From: Oscillospiraceae bacterium
Lineage (GTDB): Bacteria > Bacillota > Clostridia > Oscillospirales > Ruminococcaceae
NCBI GenBank assembly: GCA_012729855.1
Contig: JAAYCI010000078.1
Coordinates: forward strand, 1-64,000
Reading direction: 5' to 3'
Length of the DNA stretch: 64,000 bases
Shown here: piece by piece, positions 50,702 to 59,764 of the stretch
How positions within the stretch are numbered: position 1 is the stretch's first letter
Layout of the letters: every line of letters begins with the position of its first letter
Translations under genes and position numbers: made by a program
The notes under the pieces: model-generated
The model's input: only the letters and a program-made list of their open reading frames with translations
What the model was told of the DNA's origin: nothing
Databases searched by the model: none

Positions 50702-50942
50702 TTACAAAAATGACGGAAGGTCGGGCGCAGTGCCCTGGCAGGGTTGGCGGCTGGCGGCGCCGTGTGGCGCGGCCTTCGCGTGGGCCTCTTGGCTGAACCT
50801 GCTGCGCGGGTGCGGGGCTTGGCCCGCCCGCGCCGGTGAGGTGACCCTGTTCCGCCGGGTTTATTGGCTTCTGTAAAGTATATCGGCAGCGCCGGTAAAA
50901 ACTTTATGGTTTTAAAAAACATATTTTGACCGGGAGGCGGGC
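50702..50942. other. non-coding region, possible minus-strand small RNA
   Basis: There is no supported coding frame. On the minus strand the sequence between GATATACTTTAC (about 50880) and the orphan terminator forms several GC-rich stems, such as GCGCGGG...CCCGCGC. It might be transcribed as a structured RNA of about 200 nt. It did not match SRP, 6S, tmRNA or RNase P RNA by eye. Confidence 0.3.
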
Positions 50943-52037
50943 ATGACATACGGGCTGTATATGCACATCCCTTACTGCAGTGGCCGCTGCGCGTACTGCG
51001 ACTTTTACTCCACGGTGGCGCAGGCGGTGCCGGAGGGGTACATTGACGCACTGCTGCGGGATTTTGAGCGCTTTGTGCCCCGGGATGCCGCCGGCGTGCC
51101 GCTGCGGCCCGCCACCGTTTACTTTGGCGGCGGCACGCCGGGGCTGCTGCGGCCGGCGCAGGTGGCCCGGCTGATGCAGGCGGCAAACCCCCTGCCAACA
51201 GCCGAGGTGACACTGGAGCTGAACCCCGAGCAGGCTACCCCCGGCCGCCTGGCCGGCTGGCTTTCAGCGGGGGTGAACCGGCTGTCGGTGGGGGTGCAGA
51301 GCGCCTGCGACGCCCAGCTGCGCCGGCTGGGCCGGCGGCATACCGCGGCAGACGCCGCCCGCGCCCTGCGCCTGGCCCGCGCCGCCGGCTTTAACAACCT
51401 GAGCGGTGACATGATGCTGGCGCTGCCGGGCGACAGCCGGCAAGCCATAGACGAAACGGTGGCGCTGCTGGCGGCTGAAACCACCCACATATCGGCCTAC
51501 CTGCTGAAGCTGGAGCGGGGCACCCCCATGGGCGCCGCACCGCCCCCCGGCCTGCCCGATGCCGACGAAGCGGCCGAGCTTTATCGCTGCGCGGTGGATA
51601 AACTGGCGCAGGCCGGCTATGCCCGGTATGAAATTTCCAACTTTGCCCGCCCCGGCTTTGAGGGGCGGCACAATCTGATTTACTGGGACGCCGGCAATTG
51701 GCTGGGGCTGGGGCCGTCGGCGCATTCTTGCCTTTCCGGGCGGCGGTTTTCCTTTGCGGCCAACCTGCCGGCCATGTTGCGCGGGGCATCCGAACCGGTT
51801 GACGAGGGCGAGCTTGAAGCGGACGACTACATCATGCTGCGGCTGCGGCTGGACGCCGGGCTGGACGAAGCGGCGCTGGAGCGGCGGTTTGGCCGGCGAT
51901 TGAGTGCGGGCCAACAGGCGCTGCTTAGCCAGTTGGCCACCGCTGACCTGGCCACACGCACGCTGGGCGGCTGGGCGCTTACCACCGGCGGCATGCTGGT
52001 GCAGAATGAGATTTTGGTGCGCTTGCTGGATTTGTAA
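50943..52037 (+). CDS. hemW: radical SAM heme chaperone HemW-like protein
   Basis: This 364-residue radical SAM protein has YCSGRCAYCDFYS (Cys12, 16 and 19 for the 4Fe-4S cluster), FGGGTPGLL and NRLSVGVQSACDAQL. The HemW C-terminal segment is YEISNFARPGFEGRHNLIYW. HemW transfers heme to haemoproteins. The same fold was long annotated as oxygen-independent coproporphyrinogen oxidase, from which it differs by lacking that enzyme's extra N-terminal part. The ATG follows CGGGAGGCGGGC. No heme genes are adjacent. Confidence 0.9.
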   Translation: MTYGLYMHIPYCSGRCAYCDFYSTVAQAVPEGYIDALLRDFERFVPRDAAGVPLRPATVYFGGGTPGLLRPAQVARLMQAANPLPTAEVTLELNPEQATPGRLAGWLSAGVNRLSVGVQSACDAQLRRLGRRHTAADAARALRLARAAGFNNLSGDMMLALPGDSRQAIDETVALLAAETTHISAYLLKLERGTPMGAAPPPGLPDADEAAELYRCAVDKLAQAGYARYEISNFARPGFEGRHNLIYWDAGNWLGLGPSAHSCLSGRRFSFAANLPAMLRGASEPVDEGELEADDYIMLRLRLDAGLDEAALERRFGRRLSAGQQALLSQLATADLATRTLGGWALTTGGMLVQNEILVRLLDL

Positions 52038-52186
52038 GGCAGCCATTCGGCTGGTACGCGCTGCGCTGCCGCCTGCGGCGGGCGGCAGGCGACAACGCAA
52101 GGGCAACGGTATCTTTTGGTTTGGTTGACAGAGAATGGAAACACGGGCAAGTCAGAACAGCCCCCGGCAGTATCACAGATTGGCCG

Positions 52187-52215
52187 TTGAAGAATGGCGG
52201 GTTTTGTGCTATCCT
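52187..52215 (+). promoter_or_regulatory. promoter of the rfbC-ABC exporter operon
   Basis: TTGAAG (52187-52192), 17 bases and TATCCT (52210-52215), 58 bases before rfbC. Confidence 0.55.
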
Positions 52216-52272
52216 TGTAAGGATAAAAATGGGGAAGTGCGGGCATGGCCCGTTTTCTTCGGGAGGTATGGC

Positions 52273-52848
52273 ATGGCGAAGTTCCGGTTTATTGAAACCG
52301 ATGTTCCCGGGCTGGTGGTGATTGAGCCCACCGTTTTTGGCGATGAACGCGGCTATTTTATGGAAACCTGGCACCACGGCACCTTTGCCGAGGCCGGAAT
52401 AGATGTACAATTTGTGCAGGACAACCACAGCAAAAGCCGCCGCGGGGTGTTGCGCGGGCTGCACTTTCAGTGGCAAAACACCCAGGGTAAGCTGGTGCGG
52501 GTGGTGCAGGGCCGTGTATTTGACGTGGGGGTGGACGTGCGCCCCGGCAGCCCCTATTTTGGCCGCTGGGCCGGTGTGGAACTGAGCGACGAGAACAAGC
52601 GCCAGTTCTATGTGCCCCCCGGCTTTGCCCACGGGTTTCTGGTGCTTAGCAACGAAGCCGAGTTTGTTTACAAATGCACCGACATATACAACCCCGGCGC
52701 CGAGGGCGGTATCCGCTGGGACGACGCCGACATTGGCATTGCCTGGCCGGACGCCGGCGTGCCCCCCCAGCTAAGCGACAAAGACCTGGCCCTGCCGGCT
52801 TTTGCCGGGCAGGACTTTTCCGCGTTTGAAGGGTGGTGGCAGGCATAG
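52273..52848 (+). CDS. rfbC: dTDP-4-dehydrorhamnose 3,5-epimerase
   Basis: This 191-residue cupin epimerase makes dTDP-4-keto-L-rhamnose. DERGYFMETW opens it, QDNHSKSRRGVLRGLHFQ holds the catalytic His, DVGVDVRPGSPYFGRW follows, and YVPPGFAHGFLVLS is family-typical. The catalytic Tyr lies in FVYKCTDIYNP. GGGAGG is six bases before the ATG at 52273. The other rhamnose genes (rfbA, rfbB, rfbD) are not in the window and must be elsewhere if L-rhamnose is made. Confidence 0.93.
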   Translation: MAKFRFIETDVPGLVVIEPTVFGDERGYFMETWHHGTFAEAGIDVQFVQDNHSKSRRGVLRGLHFQWQNTQGKLVRVVQGRVFDVGVDVRPGSPYFGRWAGVELSDENKRQFYVPPGFAHGFLVLSNEAEFVYKCTDIYNPGAEGGIRWDDADIGIAWPDAGVPPQLSDKDLALPAFAGQDFSAFEGWWQA

Positions 52849-53693
52849 AGTATATTAAGGCCGCCGGTGGCGCCTTTTTGCGCTACCGGCACCTGCTTAT
52901 CAACCTGGTTAAGCGGGATATCAGCGTGAAGTACCGGCGCAGTGTGCTGGGCCTGGTATGGAGCGTACTGAACCCCCTGCTGATGATGCTGGTGATGACC
53001 TTTGTGTTTCAGCGGCTTTTCAACATGTCGTTGACAGACGCCGCCACGGGTGAGCCCACTGTACCCACCGTGGGCAATACCGGCCTGCCGCCCACCTTCG
53101 CTGTTTACCTGCTGGCCGGGCAGCTTATCTTCAATTTTTTTAACGAGGCCACCAACACCGCGATGGACAGTGTGCTGGGCAACGCGGGGCTTATTAAAAA
53201 GGTGTATATCCCCAAATATATCTTCCCGCTGGAAAAGGTTATTTTCAGCCTGGTGAACACCCTGTTCTCCTTCATCTCGCTGGCCATCGTGATGGTCTTC
53301 ACCCGCTCTGTCATCACCTGGTGGGCGCTGCTCACCCCGGTCATGCTCATCCTGCTGTTTATTTTCAACTTTGGGGTGGGGCTCATCCTGTCCAGCATGG
53401 TGGTGTTTTTCCGCGATATCAAGCACCTGTACGGCATTGTAACCCTGGTGCTTACCTACATGACGCCCATCTTCTACACCGAGGGCATTTTGGGCGACAG
53501 TACCCTGGTGCTTGCGGTTATGCGCGTTAACCCCATGTACTGGTTCGTGGCATTGTTCCGTTACCTGGTGGTGTATGGCCAGCCGCCAGAGCCGCTCATG
53601 TGGCTTATCCCCCTGGCCTGGGCGCTGGGCACCCTTATCATTGGGCTGGTGGTGTTCCGCAAAACACAGGACAAGTTTATTTTGCATATCTGA
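52833..53693 (+). CDS. ABC-2 type polysaccharide export permease (Wzm/TagG-like)
   Basis: The 286-residue membrane protein has six helices. VKRDISVKYRRSVLGLVWSV is followed by LNPLLMMLVMTFVFQRLF, the signature start of Wzm/TagG/RfbA-type permeases. VVFFRDIKHLYGIVTLV and YMTPIFYTEGIL follow. It exports an undecaprenyl-linked glycan together with the ATPase encoded next. It starts at GTG 52833 (or 52836), inside the end of rfbC, so translation is coupled. No ATG is suitable. Confidence 0.9.
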   Translation: MVAGIEYIKAAGGAFLRYRHLLINLVKRDISVKYRRSVLGLVWSVLNPLLMMLVMTFVFQRLFNMSLTDAATGEPTVPTVGNTGLPPTFAVYLLAGQLIFNFFNEATNTAMDSVLGNAGLIKKVYIPKYIFPLEKVIFSLVNTLFSFISLAIVMVFTRSVITWWALLTPVMLILLFIFNFGVGLILSSMVVFFRDIKHLYGIVTLVLTYMTPIFYTEGILGDSTLVLAVMRVNPMYWFVALFRYLVVYGQPPEPLMWLIPLAWALGTLIIGLVVFRKTQDKFILHI

Positions 53694-53701
53694 GGAGCGT
53701 T

Positions 53702-54475
53702 ATGGCAGACCCTATCATCAGCGAAGAGGTCATGATCAACATCGACAATGTGTCGATGCGCTTCAACATGGCCAAAGAAAAAGTGGACAGCGTGAAGGAA
53801 TGGTTCATCCGCCGCGTGAAAGGCACGATGAAGTTCGAGGAGTTTTTCGCGCTGCGGAATGTGAGCTTGCAGGTGAACAAGGGCGATGTATACGGCATTG
53901 TGGGGCTGAACGGTTCGGGCAAGTCTACCCTGCTTAAAATTGTGGCCGGGGTGATGAAGCCCAGTGCCGGCAGCTGCAAGGTGCATGGCTCGGTGGCCCC
54001 ACTCATCGAGCTGGGCGCCGGTTTCGACATGGACCTGACCGGCAAGGAGAATATCTACCTGAACGGCACCGTGCTGGGCATGGACCCCCGCTATATCGAC
54101 GAACAATACGAAGACATTGTGGAGTTTTCCGAGCTGAAGGACTTTTTGAACATCGCGGTGAAGAACTATTCCTCCGGCATGGTGGCGCGCCTGGCTTTTT
54201 CCATCGCCACCATCATGAAGCCGGATGTGCTTATCTGCGATGAGATCCTCTCGGTGGGCGACTTTTTATTCAAGGAAAAGAGCGAAAACCGCATGCGGGA
54301 GCTGATGGACGGCGGCACCACCGTGCTGCTGGTGAGCCACAACATTGAGCAGATAGAGCGGCTGTGCAACCGCGCCGTGTGGCTGAGCCACGGCCGTGTG
54401 GTTGCACAGGGCGCCTGCCTGGACGTTTGCAGCGAGTACAAGGAAAAAGCCCAGCGGGACGGGCCGCCCCAATGA
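53702..54475 (+). CDS. ABC exporter ATPase (Wzt/TagH-like, without C-terminal sugar-binding domain)
   Basis: This 257-residue ATPase has Walker A GLNGSGKST (68-76), signature NYSSGMVARL (about 156-164), Walker B VLICDEI (176-182), D-loop SVGD and the H-loop VSHNIEQ. The insertion FDMDLTGKENIYLNG is typical of polysaccharide exporters. It stops soon after the ATPase core, so the carbohydrate-binding tail that reads terminal caps in O-antigen Wzt proteins is absent. The ATG at 53702 follows GAGGAGCG. Its stop overlaps the next start (ATGA). Confidence 0.92.
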   Translation: MADPIISEEVMINIDNVSMRFNMAKEKVDSVKEWFIRRVKGTMKFEEFFALRNVSLQVNKGDVYGIVGLNGSGKSTLLKIVAGVMKPSAGSCKVHGSVAPLIELGAGFDMDLTGKENIYLNGTVLGMDPRYIDEQYEDIVEFSELKDFLNIAVKNYSSGMVARLAFSIATIMKPDVLICDEILSVGDFLFKEKSENRMRELMDGGTTVLLVSHNIEQIERLCNRAVWLSHGRVVAQGACLDVCSEYKEKAQRDGPPQ

Positions 54476-56343
54476 GCGGCCAGAGCCCGCGTGAGGACGC
54501 CGCCACCGGCGTGGACTCGCTGGGAAAAGCCCTGCGGCGCAACGCGTCGGCCGGCAGGCTGGGCGCGCTTTTCTGCCGGGGCTGGCAAACGCTTAAGCGC
54601 CGGGGCTGGCAGGCGCTGGGCCGTGAGATTGCTTTCCGTTTCCGGCTGGCCACCCACCGCGAGGTGTGGCGCTACCGGGCAGACATCCCGCTGCGCAAAG
54701 AGCTGCGCGCCCAGCGCCGGCAGCAAGGGCAGGATATGCCGCTCATTTCGGTGGTGGTGCCGCTGTACAACACAAACCCCGCCTATTTGCGCCAGATGAT
54801 AAAGAGTGTGCGGGCCCAAAGCTACAAACGCCTGGAGCTGGTGCTGGCGGACGGCAGCGACGCCGCCCACGCCGCCGGGGTGGCCAAGGTCATCTATCCC
54901 TTCGCCCGGCGGGACTGGCGCGTCCGCCATGTGCGGCTGGCGGGCAACAAAGGCATTGCCGGCAACACCAACGCCGGGCTGGCCGCGGCCACCGGCAGCT
55001 GGCTGGCCCTTTTGGACCACGACGACATACTGCAGCCCAATGCGCTGTATGAGGTGGCCGCCGCCGCCCGTGCCACCGGCGCCCAGCTGGTTTTTTCCGA
55101 TGAGATTGTGCTGGACGAAACGCTGAAGCACCTGGGTGAATACCACTTTAAAGGCGGCTACGGCCCCGACACCCTGCGCGGCTGCAATACCATCACCCAT
55201 TTATGTGCCTTTAGCCGGGCGCTGCTGCAAAAAGCCGGCGGCGAGCGGCCCGAATATGACGGCGCGCAGGACTATGACCTGATATTGCGCCTGACCGAGC
55301 AGACTAAAAAGATCCACCACATCCCCAAGGTGCTGTATTTCTGGCGCCGGCATGGGGGCAGCACGGCCGGCACCATAGAGCAAAAGCCCCAGGCCGTGGC
55401 GGCCGGCAAAGCGGCCATAGAAAGCCACCTGGCGCGTGTGGGGCTGGAGGGCGCCGTTTCCGCCCAGCCTGGCCACCCCGGCGCCTACCGGGTGTATTAC
55501 CGCGTGAAGGGCCAGCCGCTGGTGAGTGTGCTGATACCCAGCAGCGACCACAGCGCCGATTTGGCCAAGTGCCTGGCCGCCCTGTATGCAAAAGGCGGCT
55601 GGCCGCTGATGGAAGTGCTGGTGCTGGACAATAACTCCTCCGACATGGCCACCGCGGCCTACTATGAGGAGGCCAAAAAAACCTACCCCCAGCTGCGGGT
55701 GCTGGAATACAGCGGCAGCTTCAATTACGCGGCCATCAACAACTTTGGCGCCGAGATGGCCATGGGCGACCACCTGCTTTTGCTGAACAACGACGTGGAG
55801 GTCATCAGCGACGGGTTTGTGGAGGAAATGCTTGGCTACAGCCAGCGGCGGGACGTGGGCGCCGTGGGGGCCAAGCTGCTTTACCCCGACGCCACCGTGC
55901 AGCACGCCGGGCTTATGGTGGGCATTGGCGGCACGGCCGGGGCCAGCCACAAGGGCCACGAAGCCGACAATGGCGGCGATATGTTCCGCCTGTGTACCAC
56001 CCAGAACGTGAGCGCCGTTACCGCCGCGGCGCTGATGGTGAAGCGTCCGTTGTACGAGGCGCTGGGCGGGCTGGACGCCGAGCGATTCGCGGTGGCCTAC
56101 AACGATGTGGACTTCTGCCTGCGGCTGCGCGAGCAGGGCCTGAATAATGTGTTCACCCCGTTTGCCACCGCCTGGCATTATGAGAGCAAAAGCCGCGGGC
56201 TGGACACCGAGGGCCCAGCCAGGCAGCGGCACGACCGCGAGGCCGAGGCCCTGCGCAAGCGGCACCCGGGCATCTTTGCCGCGGGCGACCCCTTCTACAA
56301 CCCCCATTTCACGCTGGAAACCGAGAACTTTGCACTGCGCTAG
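54472..56343 (+). CDS. double-domain family 2 glycosyltransferase (RgpF/WcaA-like)
   Basis: The 623-residue protein has two GT-A domains. The first (from about 90) has ISVVVPLYNTNPAYL and LLDHDDILQPNAL. The second (from about 345) has VSVLIPSSDHSADL, VLVLDNNSSDMATAAYY, LLLNNDVEVIS and AYNDVDFCLRLREQG. An N-terminal basic segment may hold it at the membrane. It probably adds two residues to the glycan exported by the preceding ABC pair. Translation is coupled by the ATGA overlap. A MITE-like repeat begins exactly at its stop codon. Confidence 0.87.
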   Translation: MSGQSPREDAATGVDSLGKALRRNASAGRLGALFCRGWQTLKRRGWQALGREIAFRFRLATHREVWRYRADIPLRKELRAQRRQQGQDMPLISVVVPLYNTNPAYLRQMIKSVRAQSYKRLELVLADGSDAAHAAGVAKVIYPFARRDWRVRHVRLAGNKGIAGNTNAGLAAATGSWLALLDHDDILQPNALYEVAAAARATGAQLVFSDEIVLDETLKHLGEYHFKGGYGPDTLRGCNTITHLCAFSRALLQKAGGERPEYDGAQDYDLILRLTEQTKKIHHIPKVLYFWRRHGGSTAGTIEQKPQAVAAGKAAIESHLARVGLEGAVSAQPGHPGAYRVYYRVKGQPLVSVLIPSSDHSADLAKCLAALYAKGGWPLMEVLVLDNNSSDMATAAYYEEAKKTYPQLRVLEYSGSFNYAAINNFGAEMAMGDHLLLLNNDVEVISDGFVEEMLGYSQRRDVGAVGAKLLYPDATVQHAGLMVGIGGTAGASHKGHEADNGGDMFRLCTTQNVSAVTAAALMVKRPLYEALGGLDAERFAVAYNDVDFCLRLREQGLNNVFTPFATAWHYESKSRGLDTEGPARQRHDREAEALRKRHPGIFAAGDPFYNPHFTLETENFALR

Positions 56344-56504
56344 AGGCTGTTTTCAAAGGGGAGAAATGACCAAAGCCGAGCGGAGTTGGTGGCCCTGCAA
56401 GGCGCTTTTCCGCCGCAAACCTTGATGGTTTGCAAGGGAAAGCCACGTGGCAGGGGCGCCGAAAACGCTGGATTTGGGCGGTTTGGAGATTTGAAAACAG
56501 ACGC
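56343..56504. repeat. 162-bp MITE-like element, copy 2
   Basis: Same length and orientation as 20306-20467, with about ten differences. The inner 11 bases of the terminal repeats are perfect (CTGTTTTCAAA / TTTGAAAACAG) but the outermost bases have drifted. It lies between two glycosyltransferase genes and does not interrupt either. Confidence 0.85.
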
Positions 56505-56566
56505 TGGGCGAGACGGATGCGCCGACGCCTGAAACATAGAACCCCTGCGAGAGAGGGTGAACGCCG

Positions 56567-58384
56567 ATGGATCAAAACAAAAAAATACAAAAGCAGCTGA
56601 AAAAGAAACGCAAGCAGGAGCTGCGGGCCTACTTCCGCGAAATATCGCAGAAGCAGGGCTTTTTTGCGGCGGTGAAGCGCACGCTGAAGTATATGAAGCG
56701 CCGCACCGGCGGCAAAAAGGGCCGCTACCTGCCAAAGCCGCTGGAGCTTGCCCAGCATCGGGAGGCCGATATTTTGGGCTGGCCGCGCATCAGTGTGTGT
56801 GTGCCGGTGTACAACACCACCCGCCAGTTTTTTGACGAGCTGCTGGCCTCTGTGGCCAAGCAAAGCTACAGCAACTGGGAGCTGTGCATTCTGAACGCCA
56901 GCGACGACCCCCAGGTGGTGCGCGAGCTTTTAAGCCGCTACGACGACGAACGCATCCAGTGCGTGGACGCTGAAAACGCGGGTATTTCGGCCAACTGCAA
57001 CCGCGCGGCCCGCATGGCCAGCGGGCATTACCTGGTGTTTTTGGACCACGACGACCTGCTGAGCCCCAACGCCCTGTTCGAGGTGGCCAAGCGGGTGGCC
57101 CGCACCGAGGCGCCCTTCATCTACAGCGACGAAGCATTGTTCAAAAACAGCATGGCGCACCCCACGGTGGCGCATTTCAAGCCTGATTATTCGCCCCAGT
57201 ACCTGCTGAACTGCAACTATATCGCCCACCTGGCGGCCATCCGCACCGACGTGTTCAACAAGGTGGGGGGCTTCCGCAGTGAATTTGACGGCAGCCAGGA
57301 TCACGACCTCTTCCTGCGGGTGCTGGAGGAGACCGGCGGGGCCGAGCATATCCCCAAGGTGCTGTACTACTGGCGCGAGCACGAGGAGAGCACCAGCACC
57401 GGCGTGGAGGCCAAGCCCTACGTGGCCGAGGCGGCCAAGAAGGCCATTGACGAGCACCTGCAGCGCATTGGCGTTTTGGGTGACGCGGTGGACGGCTTGT
57501 TCCCCAGCACCTACAAAGTGAATTATGGCATCAAGGGGCGGCCGCTGGTGTCCATCATCATCCCCAACAACGAGCATGTTATCGATTTGGACCGCTGCAT
57601 CCGCTCCATCTACGCCAACACCCAGTACCGCCCGTTCGAGGTGCTGGTGGTGGAAAACAACTCCCGCACGGTGGAGACCTTCAGCTACTACGAGAAGTTT
57701 ACCCGCACCTACCCCGAGTGCCGGGTGCTGATATACGACGAGGAAAAGCAGTTTAACTTCTCCCGGATATGCAACTTTGGCCGCAAGCATGCCCGGGGCG
57801 ACTACCTGCTGTTTTTAAACAACGACACCGAGGTGATAACCCCCGGCTGGCTGGGCGAGATGCTGCAGCTGTGCCAGCTGCAGGACGTGGCGGTGGTGGG
57901 CGCCAAGCTCTACTACCCCGACGACACCGTGCAGCATGCGGGGGTGATAACCGGGCTGGGCGGCTACGCCGGGCACAGCCATAAATACGCCATGCGCGGG
58001 CGCAGCGGGTATATGTTCCGCCTGGCTTGTGTGCAGGAGCTGAGCGCCGTTACCGGCGCCTGCATGATGGTGCAGAAAAAAGCCTTTGACGAGGTGGGCG
58101 GCTTTGACACCGGCTTTGCGGTGGCCTACAACGACGTGGACCTTTGCCTGCGGCTGCGCAGGCGGGGCAAGTGGGTGTTGTTTACCCCCTATGCCGAGCT
58201 GTACCACCACGAGAGCAAAAGCCGCGGCACCGATGAAGAGGGCGAAGCCGCCGACCGCTTTGCCCACGAAAAAGAGCTGCTGTACGACCGCTACGGCGAC
58301 GAGCTGCGGCGCGACCCGTTCTACAACCCCAACCTGACCGCCGACCGGGAGGATTTCTCGGAGAGTGACGTGCTGAGCGAATAG
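56567..58384 (+). CDS. double-domain family 2 glycosyltransferase
   Basis: This 605-residue protein is related throughout to the gene before it. A very basic N-terminus (KKIQKQLKKKRKQELR) leads to the first GT-A domain (ISVCVPVYNTTRQFF, FLDHDDLLSPNAL, DGSQDHDLFLRV). The second domain has VSIIIPNNEHVIDL, EVLVVENNSRTVETF, LLFLNNDTEVITPGW and AYNDVDLCLRLRRRG. Both DxD-type motifs are present, so both sites look active. GAGAGGGTGA precedes the ATG. It probably extends the same glycan. Confidence 0.87.
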   Translation: MDQNKKIQKQLKKKRKQELRAYFREISQKQGFFAAVKRTLKYMKRRTGGKKGRYLPKPLELAQHREADILGWPRISVCVPVYNTTRQFFDELLASVAKQSYSNWELCILNASDDPQVVRELLSRYDDERIQCVDAENAGISANCNRAARMASGHYLVFLDHDDLLSPNALFEVAKRVARTEAPFIYSDEALFKNSMAHPTVAHFKPDYSPQYLLNCNYIAHLAAIRTDVFNKVGGFRSEFDGSQDHDLFLRVLEETGGAEHIPKVLYYWREHEESTSTGVEAKPYVAEAAKKAIDEHLQRIGVLGDAVDGLFPSTYKVNYGIKGRPLVSIIIPNNEHVIDLDRCIRSIYANTQYRPFEVLVVENNSRTVETFSYYEKFTRTYPECRVLIYDEEKQFNFSRICNFGRKHARGDYLLFLNNDTEVITPGWLGEMLQLCQLQDVAVVGAKLYYPDDTVQHAGVITGLGGYAGHSHKYAMRGRSGYMFRLACVQELSAVTGACMMVQKKAFDEVGGFDTGFAVAYNDVDLCLRLRRRGKWVLFTPYAELYHHESKSRGTDEEGEAADRFAHEKELLYDRYGDELRRDPFYNPNLTADREDFSESDVLSE

Positions 58385-58420
58385 CCCCGGCTACAAGCCA
58401 GGTGCAAAGGGAGGCCGCCG

Positions 58421-58945
58421 ATGCTGTGCCGTGTGGAGATGCCCTGCAACGCACAGAGCCACAGCCGGTTTTACCGCTGGCAGCTGCTGCATATGGGCGG
58501 CGCGGCCGGCCGGGTGATGCTGCTGGGCTTGCCGTTTCTGGTGGTACTGTTTGCCGCGCTGATGCTGGGCGCGCGCCTGCCGGTATGGGTGCCGGTGTTG
58601 CTGGCGCTGGCGGCGGGGGCCTATTATATCTGGCTGCTGTGGGGTAAGCCGCTGGTGCAGTTTCGTAAAATGCCGGGCGCGGCGCTGCTGCGCGAGGTGA
58701 CCGTTTTTACCGCGCACGGGCTGAACCGCACCGTGCGCAGCGAGGACGGCGGCCCGCCCGAAAACGATAGCGCCACCTACAGCGCGCTGGCCATGGCGGT
58801 GGAGACCAGGCAGGACTTCTACCTGTTCACCACCTCCACCCGGGCCTATACCGTAGACAAGGCCTGTTTTACCAACGGCACGCCGGCCGAACTGCGCGCC
58901 GCGCTGCAGGCACAGCTGGGTGAACGTTTTCATACAAAAAGCTGA
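58421..58945 (+). CDS. YcxB-like membrane protein
   Basis: The 174-residue protein has two adjacent membrane helices (about 31-49 and 53-70). A C-terminal domain resembles YcxB (PF14317-like), ending in ETRQDFYLFTTSTRAYTVDK. Function of the family is unknown. GGGAGG precedes the ATG, 36 bases after the glycosyltransferase stop, so it may be the last gene of that operon. Family assignment rests on the tail pattern only. Confidence 0.6.
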   Translation: MLCRVEMPCNAQSHSRFYRWQLLHMGGAAGRVMLLGLPFLVVLFAALMLGARLPVWVPVLLALAAGAYYIWLLWGKPLVQFRKMPGAALLREVTVFTAHGLNRTVRSEDGGPPENDSATYSALAMAVETRQDFYLFTTSTRAYTVDKACFTNGTPAELRAALQAQLGERFHTKS

Positions 58946-58967
58946 GGCGGATGCGGCAAATTTAAGC

Positions 58968-58995
58968 TTGTGTTTTAATAAACCCCGATTATAAT
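58968..58995 (+). promoter_or_regulatory. promoter of the HTH gene
   Basis: TTGTGT (58968-58973), 16 bases and TATAAT (58990-58995), 23 bases before the ATG. Confidence 0.6.
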
Positions 58996-59018
58996 AGAAA
59001 GAAAACCGGAGGGAAACT

Positions 59019-59549
59019 ATGCGAGCGGACAAAATTTTGAACCTGGTTGAGATCATGCAATACCTGATGCTGCACAACATGTCGGACGAGGCCATGAAGG
59101 TGTACCGCAAGCTGCGGGACGAGGTGGGCGCCATGGGTATTCCCACCATGACGCTGGGCACCACCGAGCTGCAGCCCGATAACTCCAACCTGACGGGCGT
59201 GGCACGCCCCCCCGAGGGCAAGACCCTGGCGGGTGAACTGAAAGCCCAGATGGAAAAGAAGGGCATGGATGCCGCCGCCGTGGCCAAAGCCGCCGGCAAG
59301 GATGTTGCTTTTGTGGAAAAGGTGCTGAACGACCCCGATGTGAAGCTGACCAAGCGCGAGGCCCAGGCACTGGCGCTGGCCTTTGGGCTGGACCATGGCT
59401 ACCTGAACGATTTTATCAGCTTGGCCGGCCACGCGATGGACCAGACCGACCCCACCGACATCACCATCGTGATCTGCCAGCAGAAGGAAGTGTACAACAC
59501 CGCGGATATCAATGAATACCTGGAGTACTGCGAACTGGAGATGCTGTAA
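59019..59549 (+). CDS. HTH (XRE-like) protein with acidic C-terminal domain
   Basis: The 176-residue protein has an N-terminal helical segment. A central region of about 65-125 (LAGELKAQMEKKGMDAAAVA to ALALAFGLDHGYLNDFI) has the spacing of an XRE-type helix-turn-helix. The C-terminus, DITIVICQQKEVYNTADINE, resembles the tail of small HTH proteins in which a LxxAGxx...D segment is followed by ..IYDIxEINEAL. It may bind DNA or a protein partner. Function not known. GGAGGG precedes the ATG. It has its own promoter and terminator. Confidence 0.55.
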   Translation: MRADKILNLVEIMQYLMLHNMSDEAMKVYRKLRDEVGAMGIPTMTLGTTELQPDNSNLTGVARPPEGKTLAGELKAQMEKKGMDAAAVAKAAGKDVAFVEKVLNDPDVKLTKREAQALALAFGLDHGYLNDFISLAGHAMDQTDPTDITIVICQQKEVYNTADINEYLEYCELEML

Positions 59550-59616
59550 GGCGCCGGCGCCCGGGCAACGGGTTTGCCGGTTTGGTGGCGGCCCCCCAAC
59601 TGTTATGGTATAATAA

Positions 59617-59650
59617 GGCATGCCCTGCAAATGGCGGGGCATGCCTTTTT
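59617..59650 (+). terminator. terminator of the HTH gene
   Basis: GGCATGCCC pairs with GGGCATGCC and is followed by TTTTTAT. Confidence 0.85.
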
Positions 59651-59764
59651 ATGGGCATCCATTGGGTGCTGCGCCAAATGCTGGTCGGAAACAACCGCGC
59701 AGCGCAAAAACATAATCTTTCAATTCTGCCGTGGTGGGCGTTCGGCAGAATTATTCGGGCAAGG

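Noticed and set aside
50388-50876. 162-residue plus-strand frame in the hairpin region before hemW
   Set aside because: It starts inside repeat copy F, crosses several palindromes and an opposite-strand terminator, and has no ribosome site.
50702-50900. Signal recognition particle, 6S or RNase P RNA on the minus strand
   Set aside because: The conserved SRP loop (GGAAG..AGCAGC), RNase P GAAAGTCC-type sequence and tmRNA end were looked for and not found. It is kept only as a possible unnamed RNA.
59609-59614. TATAAT immediately before the terminator hairpin of the HTH gene
   Set aside because: No matching -35 box, and a transcript would end within 40 bases. It is most likely chance.
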